NCBI RefSeq assembly: GCF_001424225.1
Contig: NZ_LMOR01000002.1
Coordinates: 598,524 to 662,523, forward strand
Length of the DNA stretch: 64,000 nt
Source of the DNA: Microbacterium sp. Leaf151
GTDB taxonomy: Bacteria; Actinomycetota; Actinomycetes; Actinomycetales; Microbacteriaceae
Direction of reading: 5' to 3'
The notes under the pieces were generated by a model. The model had not been told where the DNA came from, made no database searches, and worked only from the letters and a program-made list of their open reading frames with translations. The position numbers were made by a program, and so were the translations under genes. Shown in pieces: positions 26,073 to 34,844 of this stretch; the stretch's first letter is position 1; each line of letters opens with the position of its first letter.

Positions 26073-27061
26073 GCGGCACCCCCGTGCAGGTGCAGGGTCG
26101 CCTGGAGTCGGCGCACCACTTCGGCGCGCAGGTCGTCGGGCCCGACCACGCGCACTTCGGGTCCGTACGAGGCGAGCTCGTCGGCGAAGACGTGGAGGTC
26201 GACGTAGGGGACGACGATGCCCTGCGGCGCCGCCTCGGCCCGCCGGGCGAGGCGGAGAGCCGCCTCGGTGCCCGGGTGTACCTCGAGCAGCGCCCGCTGG
26301 CGGTCGGCGACACGGCGCAGACCCGCGAGCGCCCGCTCCCCCGCCCCCTCGCGGAGCGCGGCCGGGAACACGGCGCGCGTCACCGTGACGTCGCCGACGA
26401 TGCGCGACAGCAGGAAGGTGCGGTCGGCATCCATGTTGAGGTCGAACCCGAACACATGCCACCGCGCCTCGTACTCCAGTAGGGCCAGGGGTCGAATACG
26501 ACGCTCGTGCGGACGCGCCTCGCCGGGGCGCAGGTAGGTGAAAGTCACGACACGGCTCTGCTCGATCGCGCGTTGCAACGCGGGGAACGAGGCGTCCCGC
26601 ACGCGGATGCGGGGCGCGTACCCGATGATCGGCTCGTCGACGGGGATGCCGAGGGCCCGGATCTTGCGCAGGCCGCTGCGCGCATCGACCGAGAGCGACT
26701 CGCTCCCCCACACGCTGCCGGCGATGTTGAGCAGGGCCACTTCGGCCGGGCTGAACGAGATGTCGTCGGGGAGGGAGTACTCCGCGGTCGGCACGCGATA
26801 CCGCGCCTCGCGGAGGTCATCGGGGTCGGTGCGGTTGCCGATCGTCTCGATCGGAACGCCGAGCCCCCGCAGGTTCTCTTTGTCGCGCTCGAACATCTTC
26901 TCGAGCGCGTCCTTCGACGCCCCCGCCTCGAGCTGCTCTCGGTAACCCGCGACGGAGGAGAGGATCGTGTCCTTCGTCAGGCCCTGCTCGGTCGCCATGA
27001 GGGCGACGACGAGGTTCACCAAGCGCTCCTCGGGAGCACTACGGGAGGCGGTGGCGGACAC
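26069..27061 (-). CDS. pafB: WYL-domain transcriptional regulator PafB
   Basis: The 330-residue protein starts MSATASRSAPEERLVNLVVAL, with a winged-helix region (about 15-100), the WYL domain (TFTYLRPGEARPHERRIRP; ARWHVFGFD) and a WCX-like C-terminus. It should work with PafC as a DNA-damage responsive activator. The GTG start is six bases after TAGGAT, so the mRNA is probably leaderless, and it heads a two-gene operon. Confidence 0.9.
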   Translation of the reverse strand: MSATASRSAPEERLVNLVVALMATEQGLTKDTILSSVAGYREQLEAGASKDALEKMFERDKENLRGLGVPIETIGNRTDPDDLREARYRVPTAEYSLPDDISFSPAEVALLNIAGSVWGSESLSVDARSGLRKIRALGIPVDEPIIGYAPRIRVRDASFPALQRAIEQSRVVTFTYLRPGEARPHERRIRPLALLEYEARWHVFGFDLNMDADRTFLLSRIVGDVTVTRAVFPAALREGAGERALAGLRRVADRQRALLEVHPGTEAALRLARRAEAAPQGIVVPYVDLHVFADELASYGPEVRVVGPDDLRAEVVRRLQATLHLHGGAA

Positions 27062-27156
27062 CCGCCCATCCTAGGCGGCGCGGCGAACCCGGCAGCCGAC
27101 GCGCGCGTCGACGGGGCGGGAGCCGAGGGCTGGTCGCCGGCAGCTGACCGCTGCGC

Positions 27157-28104
27157 TCAGCCGGCGATACCGAGGATGTCGACGACGTAGACCAGGGCGG
27201 TGCCCTCGGGCGCCTGCAGGATCTGCGTGTCCTGCGCCGTCTGGTCGGCGGGGACGACGATGAGCACCTGCGAGCCGACCGTCTGCCCTTCGAGGGCCGC
27301 GGCCATCGCGGGCGGCAGCACCAACACCGTCGCCTGGCCGGGCGCGCCGTTCTTCCAGGTCGAGGCGAAGGTCGTGTCGGATCCCCACGCGACACCCTGC
27401 ACGTGGATGACCACGGAGGAGTCGGCGGTGAGCGTGTCGCCGTCGCCCTTCTTGATGGTCTGCGACCGGGCCTCGGTCGGCGCGTCTCCCGCGGGGATCA
27501 CCACGCCGGGCTGCCCGTCGGGCGCACGCACGACAGAGGGCATGCCCGAGTCGGCGTTGTACTGATCGGCACCGTCGGCGGCGGGCAGGAACACCTTGCG
27601 CACGTCGAAGACGAACACCGCACCGTCGCCCTCGGCGACCCCGAGCGCCTGCGCGCCCTGGGCGCCGAGATCGGCACCCGGGATGGCGACCGCCACGCGC
27701 GATCCCTCGGAAACGCAGCGCATCAGCGGTGCGAGGGAGGGCACCGCCTGGGTGAGACGCGGCAGCGGCGTGGCCGTTGCGACGTCGGAGTTGTAGGGCG
27801 TCGCGACCAGCTGCTCACCCGACGCGGCGTCGAGCACCGTGACGTCGACGAGTGCGAGCTGCGAATCGGTGGTGATGCGCGGGCCGTCGCCCTCGACGAG
27901 GGTGGCGGTGCCCGCCTGCGACGGGACGAACGGCGACCGCACCGAGACGGTGGGAACCGAGCCGACCTCGCCCGGGGCGTCGACGACCGACGCGATAGCG
28001 CTGTCGGTGGGCGTCGGGCACGACGAGGCGGCGGATGCCGAGCACCCGACCAGGCCGAATCCGGCCAGAGCGGTCACGGCAACGAGAGCGGGGAGTCTGC
28101 GCAC
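27157..28104 (-). CDS. FKBP-type peptidyl-prolyl isomerase-like lipoprotein
   Basis: The 315-residue protein has a lipobox V-G-C (Cys21) and two FKBP-like domains. The C-terminal one includes VVIHVQGVAWGSDTTFASTW and LEGQTVGSQVLIVVP; the N-terminal one (about 55-190) is more diverged. Several canonical FKBP active-site aromatics are missing, so isomerase activity is uncertain. It would act outside the membrane in folding exported proteins. The GTG start is six bases after TAAACT. Confidence 0.82.
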   Translation of the reverse strand: MRRLPALVAVTALAGFGLVGCSASAASSCPTPTDSAIASVVDAPGEVGSVPTVSVRSPFVPSQAGTATLVEGDGPRITTDSQLALVDVTVLDAASGEQLVATPYNSDVATATPLPRLTQAVPSLAPLMRCVSEGSRVAVAIPGADLGAQGAQALGVAEGDGAVFVFDVRKVFLPAADGADQYNADSGMPSVVRAPDGQPGVVIPAGDAPTEARSQTIKKGDGDTLTADSSVVIHVQGVAWGSDTTFASTWKNGAPGQATVLVLPPAMAAALEGQTVGSQVLIVVPADQTAQDTQILQAPEGTALVYVVDILGIAG

Positions 28105-28113
28105 CGGAACAGT

Positions 28114-29133
28114 TTAGGTGCTCGGGCGGGGCTCCTCCGACGCGGCTCCCGCGACGGACTGCCGCACGCCCTCGGCGGACTTCTGCGCCTCGCGCACGCG
28201 CTTGCGCAGGTTCTTGTCGGTGATCTCGCGGTCGCCGACGGCGCCGGGGGTCCACAGCTCCACGTCGTCGTCTCCGTAGCTCGACTTCGACGCGCGACGC
28301 TTGACCTCGGGCGGGATCGCTCCGGGTGCGAGCCGCCGGGCGGTGACGAGAAAGCCCGTGTGCGCGACCATGCGGTGATCGGGGCGCACCGCGAGGCCCT
28401 CGACGTGCCACCCGCGGACCATCGTCTCGCTGGCATCCGGCTCGGTGAACAGGCCGGTCGCACGGATGTACTCGGCCACGCGGCTGAGCTGGGTCGCGGT
28501 CGCGATGTAGCAGAGCACCACGCCGCCGGGGGTGAGCGCGTCCGCCGCGGCATCGATGCACTCCCACGGGGCGAGCATGTCGAGCACGATGCGGTCGACG
28601 GATGCCGGGGCCACGGCATCCGGGAGGCTCTCGACGAGATCGCCCACGATGACCTGCCAGGTCGCCGGCATCTCGCCGTGGAAGGTCTCGACGTTCGCGC
28701 GCGCGACGTCGGCGAACTCCTCGCGTCGCTCGAACGACAGCAGGCGTCCGGCGGGACCGATGGCCCGCAGCAGCCACAGCGACAGCGCGCCAGAGCCCAC
28801 ACCGGCCTCCACGACCGTGGCGCCCGGGAAGATGTCGGCCTGCGCGAGGATCTGCGCGGCGTCCTTCGGGTAGACGATGGCGGCGCCGCGGGGCATCGAC
28901 ATGACGAAGTCGCGCAGAAGCGGCCGGACGGCGAGGTAGTCGTGGCCGGAGCTGTTCGTCACGACGCTGCCGTCGGGCTGGTCGACCAGCAGGTCGTGCC
29001 TGAGCACGCCGTTGTGGGTGTGCAGCTCGCCCTGCTCGCGCAGGGTGATGGTGTGCATGCGGCCCTTGGGGCCGGTCAGCTGCACCCGGTCGCCGACCCG
29101 GAAGGGGCCGCTCAGGTGGGGGGTCTCGCTCAT
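28114..29133 (-). CDS. trmI: tRNA (adenine-58-N1)-methyltransferase TrmI
   Basis: The 339-residue protein has the TrmI N-terminal beta domain (FRVGDRVQLTGPKGRMHTITL) and the SAM-binding Rossmann fold with motif I VVEAGVGSGALSLWLL. The motif IV region DRIVLDMLAPWE follows. It methylates A58 in the T-loop of tRNAs. The C-terminal tail after about 275 is longer than in typical members and charged. Its start overlaps the HAD gene stop by four bases. Confidence 0.92.
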   Translation of the reverse strand: MSETPHLSGPFRVGDRVQLTGPKGRMHTITLREQGELHTHNGVLRHDLLVDQPDGSVVTNSSGHDYLAVRPLLRDFVMSMPRGAAIVYPKDAAQILAQADIFPGATVVEAGVGSGALSLWLLRAIGPAGRLLSFERREEFADVARANVETFHGEMPATWQVIVGDLVESLPDAVAPASVDRIVLDMLAPWECIDAAADALTPGGVVLCYIATATQLSRVAEYIRATGLFTEPDASETMVRGWHVEGLAVRPDHRMVAHTGFLVTARRLAPGAIPPEVKRRASKSSYGDDDVELWTPGAVGDREITDKNLRKRVREAQKSAEGVRQSVAGAASEEPRPST

Positions 29134-29828
29134 CGGGTCACTCGCGTCTCATCGGGGCGGGTCTGAACGTGCGCGGCGTGCAGCGCGCGCAGGTCGGTGC
29201 TGGTCCGCCCCGCGAGGTCGGGCCACTGCGCATGGGCGCCGACGCCGTCGAGGGGCACCATGAGCGGGACGCCGAGCGACACGGCGCCGCTCGCGACGGC
29301 CGAACGCAGACCGTTGGGGCTGTCTTCGATCGCGACGGTGTCGCGGATGTCGACGCCCAGGGATGCGGCGGCCTGCAGGTAGGGATCGGGGTGGGGTTTG
29401 GGACGCTCGACGTCGTCTCCGGCGACGACGACGTCGAAGGCGGGGAAATCGATCAGGTCGACGACCGAGAGGGCCATGCGCCGCATCGACATCGTCACGA
29501 GCGCCGTCTTGATGCCGCTGGCCTTGAGGTCGGCGAGCAGTTCGCGGGCCCCCGGGCGGAAGGGCACACCGGTGACGGCGAGCTGGCGCAGCACCTCATC
29601 GGTCAGGTAGGCGATGATCTCGTCGGTCCCCCACGGCACGCCGGCGTTCTGGAGCAGGCGGGCGGAATCCTCGAGGGCCAGGCCCACCATCCCCAGCGCC
29701 TGCTCGTGCGACCACGTGCCGCCGAAGCGCTCGACCAGCGGGGTCTCGGCGGCCATCCAGTACGGCTCGGTGTCGACGAGCGTGCCGTCCATGTCCCACA
29801 GGACCGCCGCGAGGGCCGGAGAAGTCAT
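29130..29828 (-). CDS. HAD-superfamily phosphatase
   Basis: The 232-residue protein has the four HAD motifs: DMDGTLVDTE, a Thr in ALVTMSM, Lys in ERPKPHPDPY, and EDSPNG. A helical cap lies at about 15-85. It belongs to the beta-phosphoglucomutase-like subgroup and would dephosphorylate a small phosphorylated metabolite. The ATG at 29828 is six bases after TACGAT. It is the first gene of an operon with trmI. Confidence 0.9.
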   Translation of the reverse strand: MTSPALAAVLWDMDGTLVDTEPYWMAAETPLVERFGGTWSHEQALGMVGLALEDSARLLQNAGVPWGTDEIIAYLTDEVLRQLAVTGVPFRPGARELLADLKASGIKTALVTMSMRRMALSVVDLIDFPAFDVVVAGDDVERPKPHPDPYLQAAASLGVDIRDTVAIEDSPNGLRSAVASGAVSLGVPLMVPLDGVGAHAQWPDLAGRTSTDLRALHAAHVQTRPDETRVTR

Positions 29829-30052
29829 CGTTCCATCGTATCCAGGGCGCGCACCGTCGCCGTCCCCGCGGGTCCGCGCGGCGTCCCGCCCGTGCACAGC
29901 GGCGGATGCCGGCCTCGGCGCGCCGTTCACGCACCGGCATCCTCGGTGTGTCGCCGGAACGATCCGCCGTTGCGCACGGCGGCGGCGTCCGACCGCGCCG
30001 TCGTGCGTGCGCCTATCCTGGAACCCAGCCCCGACGGGGCAGAGGAGGTTGC

Positions 30053-30925
30053 GTGGACGCACTGGGTCGCCGGATCATCGTCGCCGCGTTCGACGGGTGG
30101 AACGACGCCGGGGAGGCCGCCTCGGCGGCAGCGTCGATGCTGCGGGCCGACGTCGAGTACGACGTCGTGCACTCCGTCGACCCCGAGTTGTACTTCGACT
30201 ACCAGTACACCCGTCCGCAGATCGGACTGGATGCCGAGGGCCGACGCACCCTCACGTGGCCGGAGGCGAAGCTGCTGCGCCCGACACAGCGCTCCGACGA
30301 CGCCGAGATCTGGCTGCTCGTCGGTGTCGAACCCGCGCGCGCCTGGCAGGCTTTCGCCGCCGAGTTCATCGACGTCGCCCTGCGCGAGGACATCACGGGC
30401 TTCGTCGCCCTGGGCTCGATGATGTCGGACGTCCCCCACACCCGACCCATCTCGGTCTTCGCCGGCAGCGACAACGAAGGCGTCCGCCAGTCGCTCGGGC
30501 TCGAGCGGAGCCTCTACGAGGGGCCCGTCGGCATCCTGAGCGCCATCGGCCACGCGTCGGAGCAGGTCGGCATCCCGACGGCGAGCCTGTGGGCGAGCGT
30601 GCCGCACTACGTCGCGGGCCACACCCCATCACCCAAGGCCACGCTCGCACTGCTCGAGCGCCTCGAATCGATCACGGGCATCACCGTGCCGCGCGGAGAC
30701 CTCGAAGCCGAATCGCGGCAGTGGGAGGCGTCGATCGACGCGGCGGCCGCCGACGACGACGAGATGAGCGACTACATCCGTCAGCTCGAGCAGACGCGCG
30801 ACACGTGGGACTCCCCCGAGGCGTCCGGCGACGCCATCGCGCAGGAGTTCGAGCGGTACCTCCGCCGCGGCGGCGGTGGCGACGGTCCCGCCAAGCCCGG
30901 CCGCGACGATCCGCCCCGACGCTGA
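30053..30925 (+). CDS. PAC2-family protein
   Basis: The 290-residue protein belongs to the PAC2 family, related to proteasome assembly chaperone 2. Typical parts are VAAFDGWNDAGEAAS at the N-terminus, GSMMSDVPHTRP in the middle and an acidic C-terminal helix. PAC2 proteins in actinobacteria are conserved near proteasome genes, but their biochemical role is unsettled. The GTG at 30053 has GAGGAGG about nine bases upstream and a TATCCT box further up. It is divergent from the HAD/trmI operon. Confidence 0.88.
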   Translation: MDALGRRIIVAAFDGWNDAGEAASAAASMLRADVEYDVVHSVDPELYFDYQYTRPQIGLDAEGRRTLTWPEAKLLRPTQRSDDAEIWLLVGVEPARAWQAFAAEFIDVALREDITGFVALGSMMSDVPHTRPISVFAGSDNEGVRQSLGLERSLYEGPVGILSAIGHASEQVGIPTASLWASVPHYVAGHTPSPKATLALLERLESITGITVPRGDLEAESRQWEASIDAAAADDDEMSDYIRQLEQTRDTWDSPEASGDAIAQEFERYLRRGGGGDGPAKPGRDDPPRR

Positions 30926-30978
30926 CACGCGGCTCCGAACCGGCCGTCGAGCCCGTTCGCGAAGCCGCCGATACACGA

Positions 30979-31012
30979 CGAAGGCGCCGCCCCGATCGGA
31001 GCGGCGCCTTCG
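30979..31012. terminator. Bidirectional hairpin terminator between PAC2 and uppP
   Basis: CGAAGGCGCCGC at 30979-30990 pairs with GCGGCGCCTTCG at 31001-31012 around CCCGATCGGA. It separates two convergent genes, 13 bases before the uppP stop. Confidence 0.75.
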
Positions 31013-31025
31013 TGGCATCCGGAAC

Positions 31026-31874
31026 TCAGCTCGCGATGATCGCCGACTCGGCCGGCACCACCCCGAGCGCGAGGAGCACGATGATCACGATGCCGAGGAT
31101 CACGCGGTAGATCACGAACGGCAGGAAGCTGCCGCGCTTGAGGTACTGCATGAGGAATGCGATCACGAGGTAGCCGACGACGAAGGCGATGACCGTGGCG
31201 ATCGCCGTCTCACCCAGGTTGTAGGGCCCGGTGCCCTCGTCGAAACTCCGGTACAGCTCGAAGAAGCCGCTGGCGAAGACCGCCGGAACCGCGAGCAGGA
31301 ACGAGTATTCGGCCACGGCGGTGCGCTTGTAGCCGAGGGCGCGTCCGAGTGTCGTCGTCGCACCGGAGCGCGAGACGCCGGGCACGAGCGCGAGCGCCTG
31401 CGCGAAGCCGTAGGCGATGCCGTGCGGGTAGGTGAGGTCGTCGAGTTCGCGACGGCGCTTGCCGTAGTGGTCGGCGAGACCGAGCAGGATGCCGAAGACG
31501 ATGAGCACGGCGGCGGTGATCCAGAGGCTGCGGAAGTTGTCACGGATGAGGCTCTGCAGCAGCACGCCCAGCAGGCCGATGGGGATGGTGCCGATGATCA
31601 CGAGCCACCCCATGCGGGCGTCGGGGTCGTTGCGCGGAACCTTTCCGGTGAGCGAGCCGAACCAGCGCGAGATGACACGGGCGATCTTCTTGCGGAAGTA
31701 GATCAGCACCGCCAGCTCGGTGCCGATCTGCGTGATCGCGGTGAAGGTCGCGCCGGGATCGGTCTGCGACGGGAGGAACTCCCCCACGATGCGCAGGTGC
31801 GCGCTCGAGGAGATGGGGAGGAATTCGGTGAGGCCCTGAACGAGCCCGAGGATGATGACCTCGAAGATATGCAT
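31026..31874 (-). CDS. uppP: Undecaprenyl-diphosphatase UppP (BacA)
   Basis: The 282-residue membrane protein has the UppP signature [18 protein letters not shown] at the N-terminus and the second conserved segment [17 protein letters not shown] in the middle. It recycles the C55 lipid carrier for peptidoglycan by removing one phosphate, and can confer bacitracin tolerance. It starts eight bases after the stop of the M20 peptidase gene, so they form one operon. Confidence 0.95.
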   Translation of the reverse strand: MHIFEVIILGLVQGLTEFLPISSSAHLRIVGEFLPSQTDPGATFTAITQIGTELAVLIYFRKKIARVISRWFGSLTGKVPRNDPDARMGWLVIIGTIPIGLLGVLLQSLIRDNFRSLWITAAVLIVFGILLGLADHYGKRRRELDDLTYPHGIAYGFAQALALVPGVSRSGATTTLGRALGYKRTAVAEYSFLLAVPAVFASGFFELYRSFDEGTGPYNLGETAIATVIAFVVGYLVIAFLMQYLKRGSFLPFVIYRVILGIVIIVLLALGVVPAESAIIAS

Positions 31875-31882
31875 GCGGTCCT

Positions 31883-33184
31883 TCAGTACGTCCGGAGGAG
31901 GTCGGCGAGAACACGTCGACCGAACTCGAGCGCGTCGACGGGGACGCGCTCGTCGACACCGTGGAACATTCCGGTGAAGTCGAGATCGGCGGGAAGTCGC
32001 AACGGCGCGAATCCGTAACCGGAGATTCCGAGGGTGGAGAGGGCTTTGTTGTCGGTGCCGCCGCCCATGAGGTACGGCACGACGGGGACACCCGGGTCGT
32101 GGCGGTCGAGCTGCGCGATCATCGCGTCGACCAGGTCGCCGGCGAAGGGCACCTCGAGACCGATGTCCTGATGGACGATCTCGATCTCGACGCCGTCGCC
32201 GACGATGCGGCGGATGTCCGCCAGCGCGGCGGCCTCGGTTCCCGGCAGCACGCGTACGTCGACCAACGCCTCGGCGCGGTCGGGGATGACGTTGTGCTTG
32301 TAGCCGGCGGTCAGTCCGGTCGGGTTCGTCGTGGTGCGCAAGGTGGAGCGGATGAAGCTGGATGCCGCGCCGGTGCGCAACGCGAGCGCGTCGGGATCGC
32401 CCGCGTCATCGCCCGTGATTTCGGCGAGTCCCGCCAGGAGCGCGGCGGTCGTGTCGGTCAGGCGGATGGGCCATTCGGTCTTCCCGAGGGCGGTCACCGC
32501 CTCGGCGAGACGGGTGACGGCATTGTCGGGGTGCAGACCGCTGCCGTGGCCGGCGCGTCCCCGGGCGATGAGCTTGATCCAGATCAGGGCTTTCTCGCCC
32601 ACCTGCAGCAGGTACGCACGGCGGTCGCCGACGGCGATGGAGTAGCCACCGACCTCGCTGATGGCCTCGGTGGCGCCGGAGAACCATTCGGGCCGGTCCG
32701 AGACGACGCGCGCCGATCCCTCGACGCCGCCGTTCTCCTCGTCGGCGAAGAACGTGACGATCACATCGCGTTCGGGTTGCTCCCCCGCGCGCAGCAGGTC
32801 GGCGACGGAGGTGAGGATCATGGCATCCATGTCCTTCATGTCGACGGCGCCCCGACCCCACAGGATGCCGTCGCGGATCTCGCCGGCGAACGGGTCGACG
32901 CTCCAGTCTTCGGCGACGGCGGGCACGACGTCGAGGTGCCCGTGCAGGATCAGTGCGGGCTTGTCGGGGTTGCGACCCGGAACGCGGGCGCACACGTTGG
33001 TGCGGCGCTCGACCGGCTCGTAGTAGTCGGTGTCGAGGCCCAGCCCCTCGAGGTAGGCGCCGACGTACTCGGCGGCTTCGCGCTCGCCGTTGGCGCGACC
33101 GCCACCGAAGTTCGAGGTGTCGAACCGGATGAGGTCGGACGCGACGCGTGCGACTTCGGGGACGACGGTTTCGCGCTCGGACAT
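31883..33184 (-). CDS. M20-family metallopeptidase (ArgE/DapE-like)
   Basis: The 433-residue protein has the zinc-binding motifs of M20 peptidases: HGHLDVVP, the bridging Asp in [10 protein letters not shown], the general base in FFADEENGG and the C-terminal His in [10 protein letters not shown] dimerisation domain lies at about 195-310. It hydrolyses an acylated amino acid or dipeptide; the substrate is unknown. The ATG at 33184 is seven bases after TACGGT. It is cotranscribed with uppP. Confidence 0.9.
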   Translation of the reverse strand: MSERETVVPEVARVASDLIRFDTSNFGGGRANGEREAAEYVGAYLEGLGLDTDYYEPVERRTNVCARVPGRNPDKPALILHGHLDVVPAVAEDWSVDPFAGEIRDGILWGRGAVDMKDMDAMILTSVADLLRAGEQPERDVIVTFFADEENGGVEGSARVVSDRPEWFSGATEAISEVGGYSIAVGDRRAYLLQVGEKALIWIKLIARGRAGHGSGLHPDNAVTRLAEAVTALGKTEWPIRLTDTTAALLAGLAEITGDDAGDPDALALRTGAASSFIRSTLRTTTNPTGLTAGYKHNVIPDRAEALVDVRVLPGTEAAALADIRRIVGDGVEIEIVHQDIGLEVPFAGDLVDAMIAQLDRHDPGVPVVPYLMGGGTDNKALSTLGISGYGFAPLRLPADLDFTGMFHGVDERVPVDALEFGRRVLADLLRTY

Positions 33185-33387
33185 GCGCACTACCGTACCG
33201 GGGCGCGGCGACCTCTCCCGTCGCGCGTCGCCCCGGGGAGGACGGGTGGTGCGCAGCTCGTCGGTACCGCACGCCGTCGTCGGCCGCGTGCGGCCGGTGG
33301 GACGCGCCCGGGGCGGGGTACCGGTTCGAGTCGTGGTCTGCGGCGTGGTAATGTCGTTCCTCGTTGCGCAAGCGACAAACACCCAAT

Positions 33388-33473
33388 GCGCGGGTGGCGG
33401 AATAGGTAGACGCGCTAGCTTGAGGTGCTAGTGCCCTTTAACGGGCGTGGGGGTTCAAGTCCCCCCTCGCGCA
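33388..33473 (+). tRNA. tRNA-Leu (anticodon GAG)
   Basis: The 86-base cloverleaf has acceptor strands GCGCGGG and CTCGCGC, the D-arm with AATAGGTAGA, an anticodon arm CTAGC-TTGAGGT-GCTAG giving anticodon GAG, a long variable arm (TGCCCTTTAACGGGCG) as in type II tRNAs, and a T-arm GGGGG-TTCAAGT-CCCCC. The discriminator base is A and CCA is not encoded. It reads CTC and CTT codons. A strong terminator follows at once. Confidence 0.97.
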
Positions 33474-33476
33474 CAG

Positions 33477-33519
33477 AATGACGAAGGCCCCCGGGTTCAT
33501 CCCGGGGGCCTTCGTCATT
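33477..33519 (+). terminator. Strong hairpin after tRNA-Leu
   Basis: AATGACGAAGGCCCCCGGG pairs exactly with its complement across a TTCAT loop, a 19-base perfect stem. It starts four bases after the tRNA end and terminates its transcript. Confidence 0.85.
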
Positions 33520-33656
33520 GTCTGCGGGAGTGGGAGGATTTCGAACCCGTGCGGGGTTGGGCCCACGCCGGATCCGCTCGTCCGTGCACGACCGCGCCCG
33601 CTCATCCGTGACGCCGCGGAAACACCGACGTGACACGACGCGCTTAGCGTCGAGAC

Positions 33657-34703
33657 ATGGCTTCCTTCCGTGTGCCCACGATCGATATCTCGGCCTGGGT
33701 GGGACCCGGATCGCCCGACGCGCGCGCCGCCGTGGTCGCCGCCGTCGACCACGCGTGCCGCACCGTCGGGTTCATGCAGGTCGTGGGTCATGGCATCCAC
33801 CCCGCCGTGATCCACGACCTGACGGGCGCTCTCGACCGGTTCTTCACCCTCCCCCTCGACGCCAAGAAGCGGTACGTGCGGCCGGGCGCCGAGAACCGCG
33901 GGTACAGCCCCCCGAAGAGCGAGTCGCTGAGCTACAGCCTGGGCGTCGATCCGGTCACTCGGATGAACGACTTCTTCGAGGCGTTCAACGTGGGGACGTC
34001 GTGGCGGGAGTATCCGGGAACGACCGCGACGGCATCGGACTACGCCGAGAACACGTGGCCCGACGACGTGGCGGACTTCGAGCCGGCGGTGAGCGCGTAC
34101 TACGACGAGGCGCGGCGGGTGGCGCAGACGTTGACCCGCGTGTTCGCCGCGGCGTTGCGTGTGTCCGACGACTTCTTCGACGGCATCACCGGGCACTCGA
34201 TCGACGTGTTGCGGATGAACAACTACGCGCTGCCTCCGGGATCGATCGAGCTGGATGCCGAGCTGACGGGCATGGGCGAGCACACCGACTTCGGACTGGT
34301 GACCGTGCTGTGGGCCGATCGCGTCGCTGGCCTGCAGGTGCTCGGGCAGGACGGCTCGTGGAACGACGTCTCGCCGGCGGAGGGGGCGCTGCTGGTCAAC
34401 CTCGGCGACGTCGCGGCGCGGCTGACGAATGACAAGTGGTTGTCGACGCTGCACCGGGTGAAGCCCCCGGTGGTCGACGGCACGATCGAGCGGCGGCGGT
34501 CGGCGGCGTTCTTCCACGACGGCGACGCCGACGCGGTGATCGCACCGCTGCCGCATTTCACCTCGGACGAGGCGCCGGCCCTGTACGACCCGGTGACCGT
34601 GCGGGAGCACATCACGGCCAAGCTCGCCGGATCCCGCGCGGGTCGCAAGAACGTCGGCGCCGTGCGCGAGGCGGCGCGGGTGGCGGCGGCCAGCCGCGTC
34701 TGA
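33657..34703 (+). CDS. 2-oxoglutarate/Fe(II)-dependent dioxygenase, isopenicillin N synthase family
   Basis: The 348-residue protein has the DIOX_N start (VPTIDISAW), the iron-binding HTD in GEHTDFGLVTVL, the distal His in STLHRVKPP, and the 2-oxoglutarate-binding RxS in ERRRSAAFF. It would oxidise a small molecule in the cytoplasm; members act in secondary metabolism or ethylene-type reactions, and the substrate is unknown. The ATG is six bases after TAGCGT. It ends about 50 bases before a REP-like palindrome. Confidence 0.88.
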   Translation: MASFRVPTIDISAWVGPGSPDARAAVVAAVDHACRTVGFMQVVGHGIHPAVIHDLTGALDRFFTLPLDAKKRYVRPGAENRGYSPPKSESLSYSLGVDPVTRMNDFFEAFNVGTSWREYPGTTATASDYAENTWPDDVADFEPAVSAYYDEARRVAQTLTRVFAAALRVSDDFFDGITGHSIDVLRMNNYALPPGSIELDAELTGMGEHTDFGLVTVLWADRVAGLQVLGQDGSWNDVSPAEGALLVNLGDVAARLTNDKWLSTLHRVKPPVVDGTIERRRSAAFFHDGDADAVIAPLPHFTSDEAPALYDPVTVREHITAKLAGSRAGRKNVGAVREAARVAAASRV

Positions 34704-34753
34704 GGAGCGCGCCCGGCGGGGCGGCGGCGCGGCGGGCCGGCCTGCGTCCGCGC

Positions 34754-34816
34754 ATAAACACGATCCGTGCGCAGAAACGCGGTGGCGCCGTGTTTACGCG
34801 CACGGATCGTGTTTAT
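34754..34816. repeat. 63-base REP-like palindromic repeat, copy 1
   Basis: The outer arms ATAAACACGATCCGTGCGC and its exact complement (19 bases) enclose a 25-base centre that holds weaker internal copies of the same ends (AGAAACGCG and CGTGTTTAC). It lies between two convergent genes and could terminate both. A copy of the same length and about 84 percent identity lies at 38491-38553. Confidence 0.85.
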
Positions 34817-34844
34817 CGATGAGAGGGCGGAGACGGGCGGCGGG

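Noticed and set aside
29906..30052. N-terminal extension of the PAC2 gene
   Set aside because: Upstream codons look non-coding and would overlap the promoter; GAGGAGG before GTG 30053 fits better.
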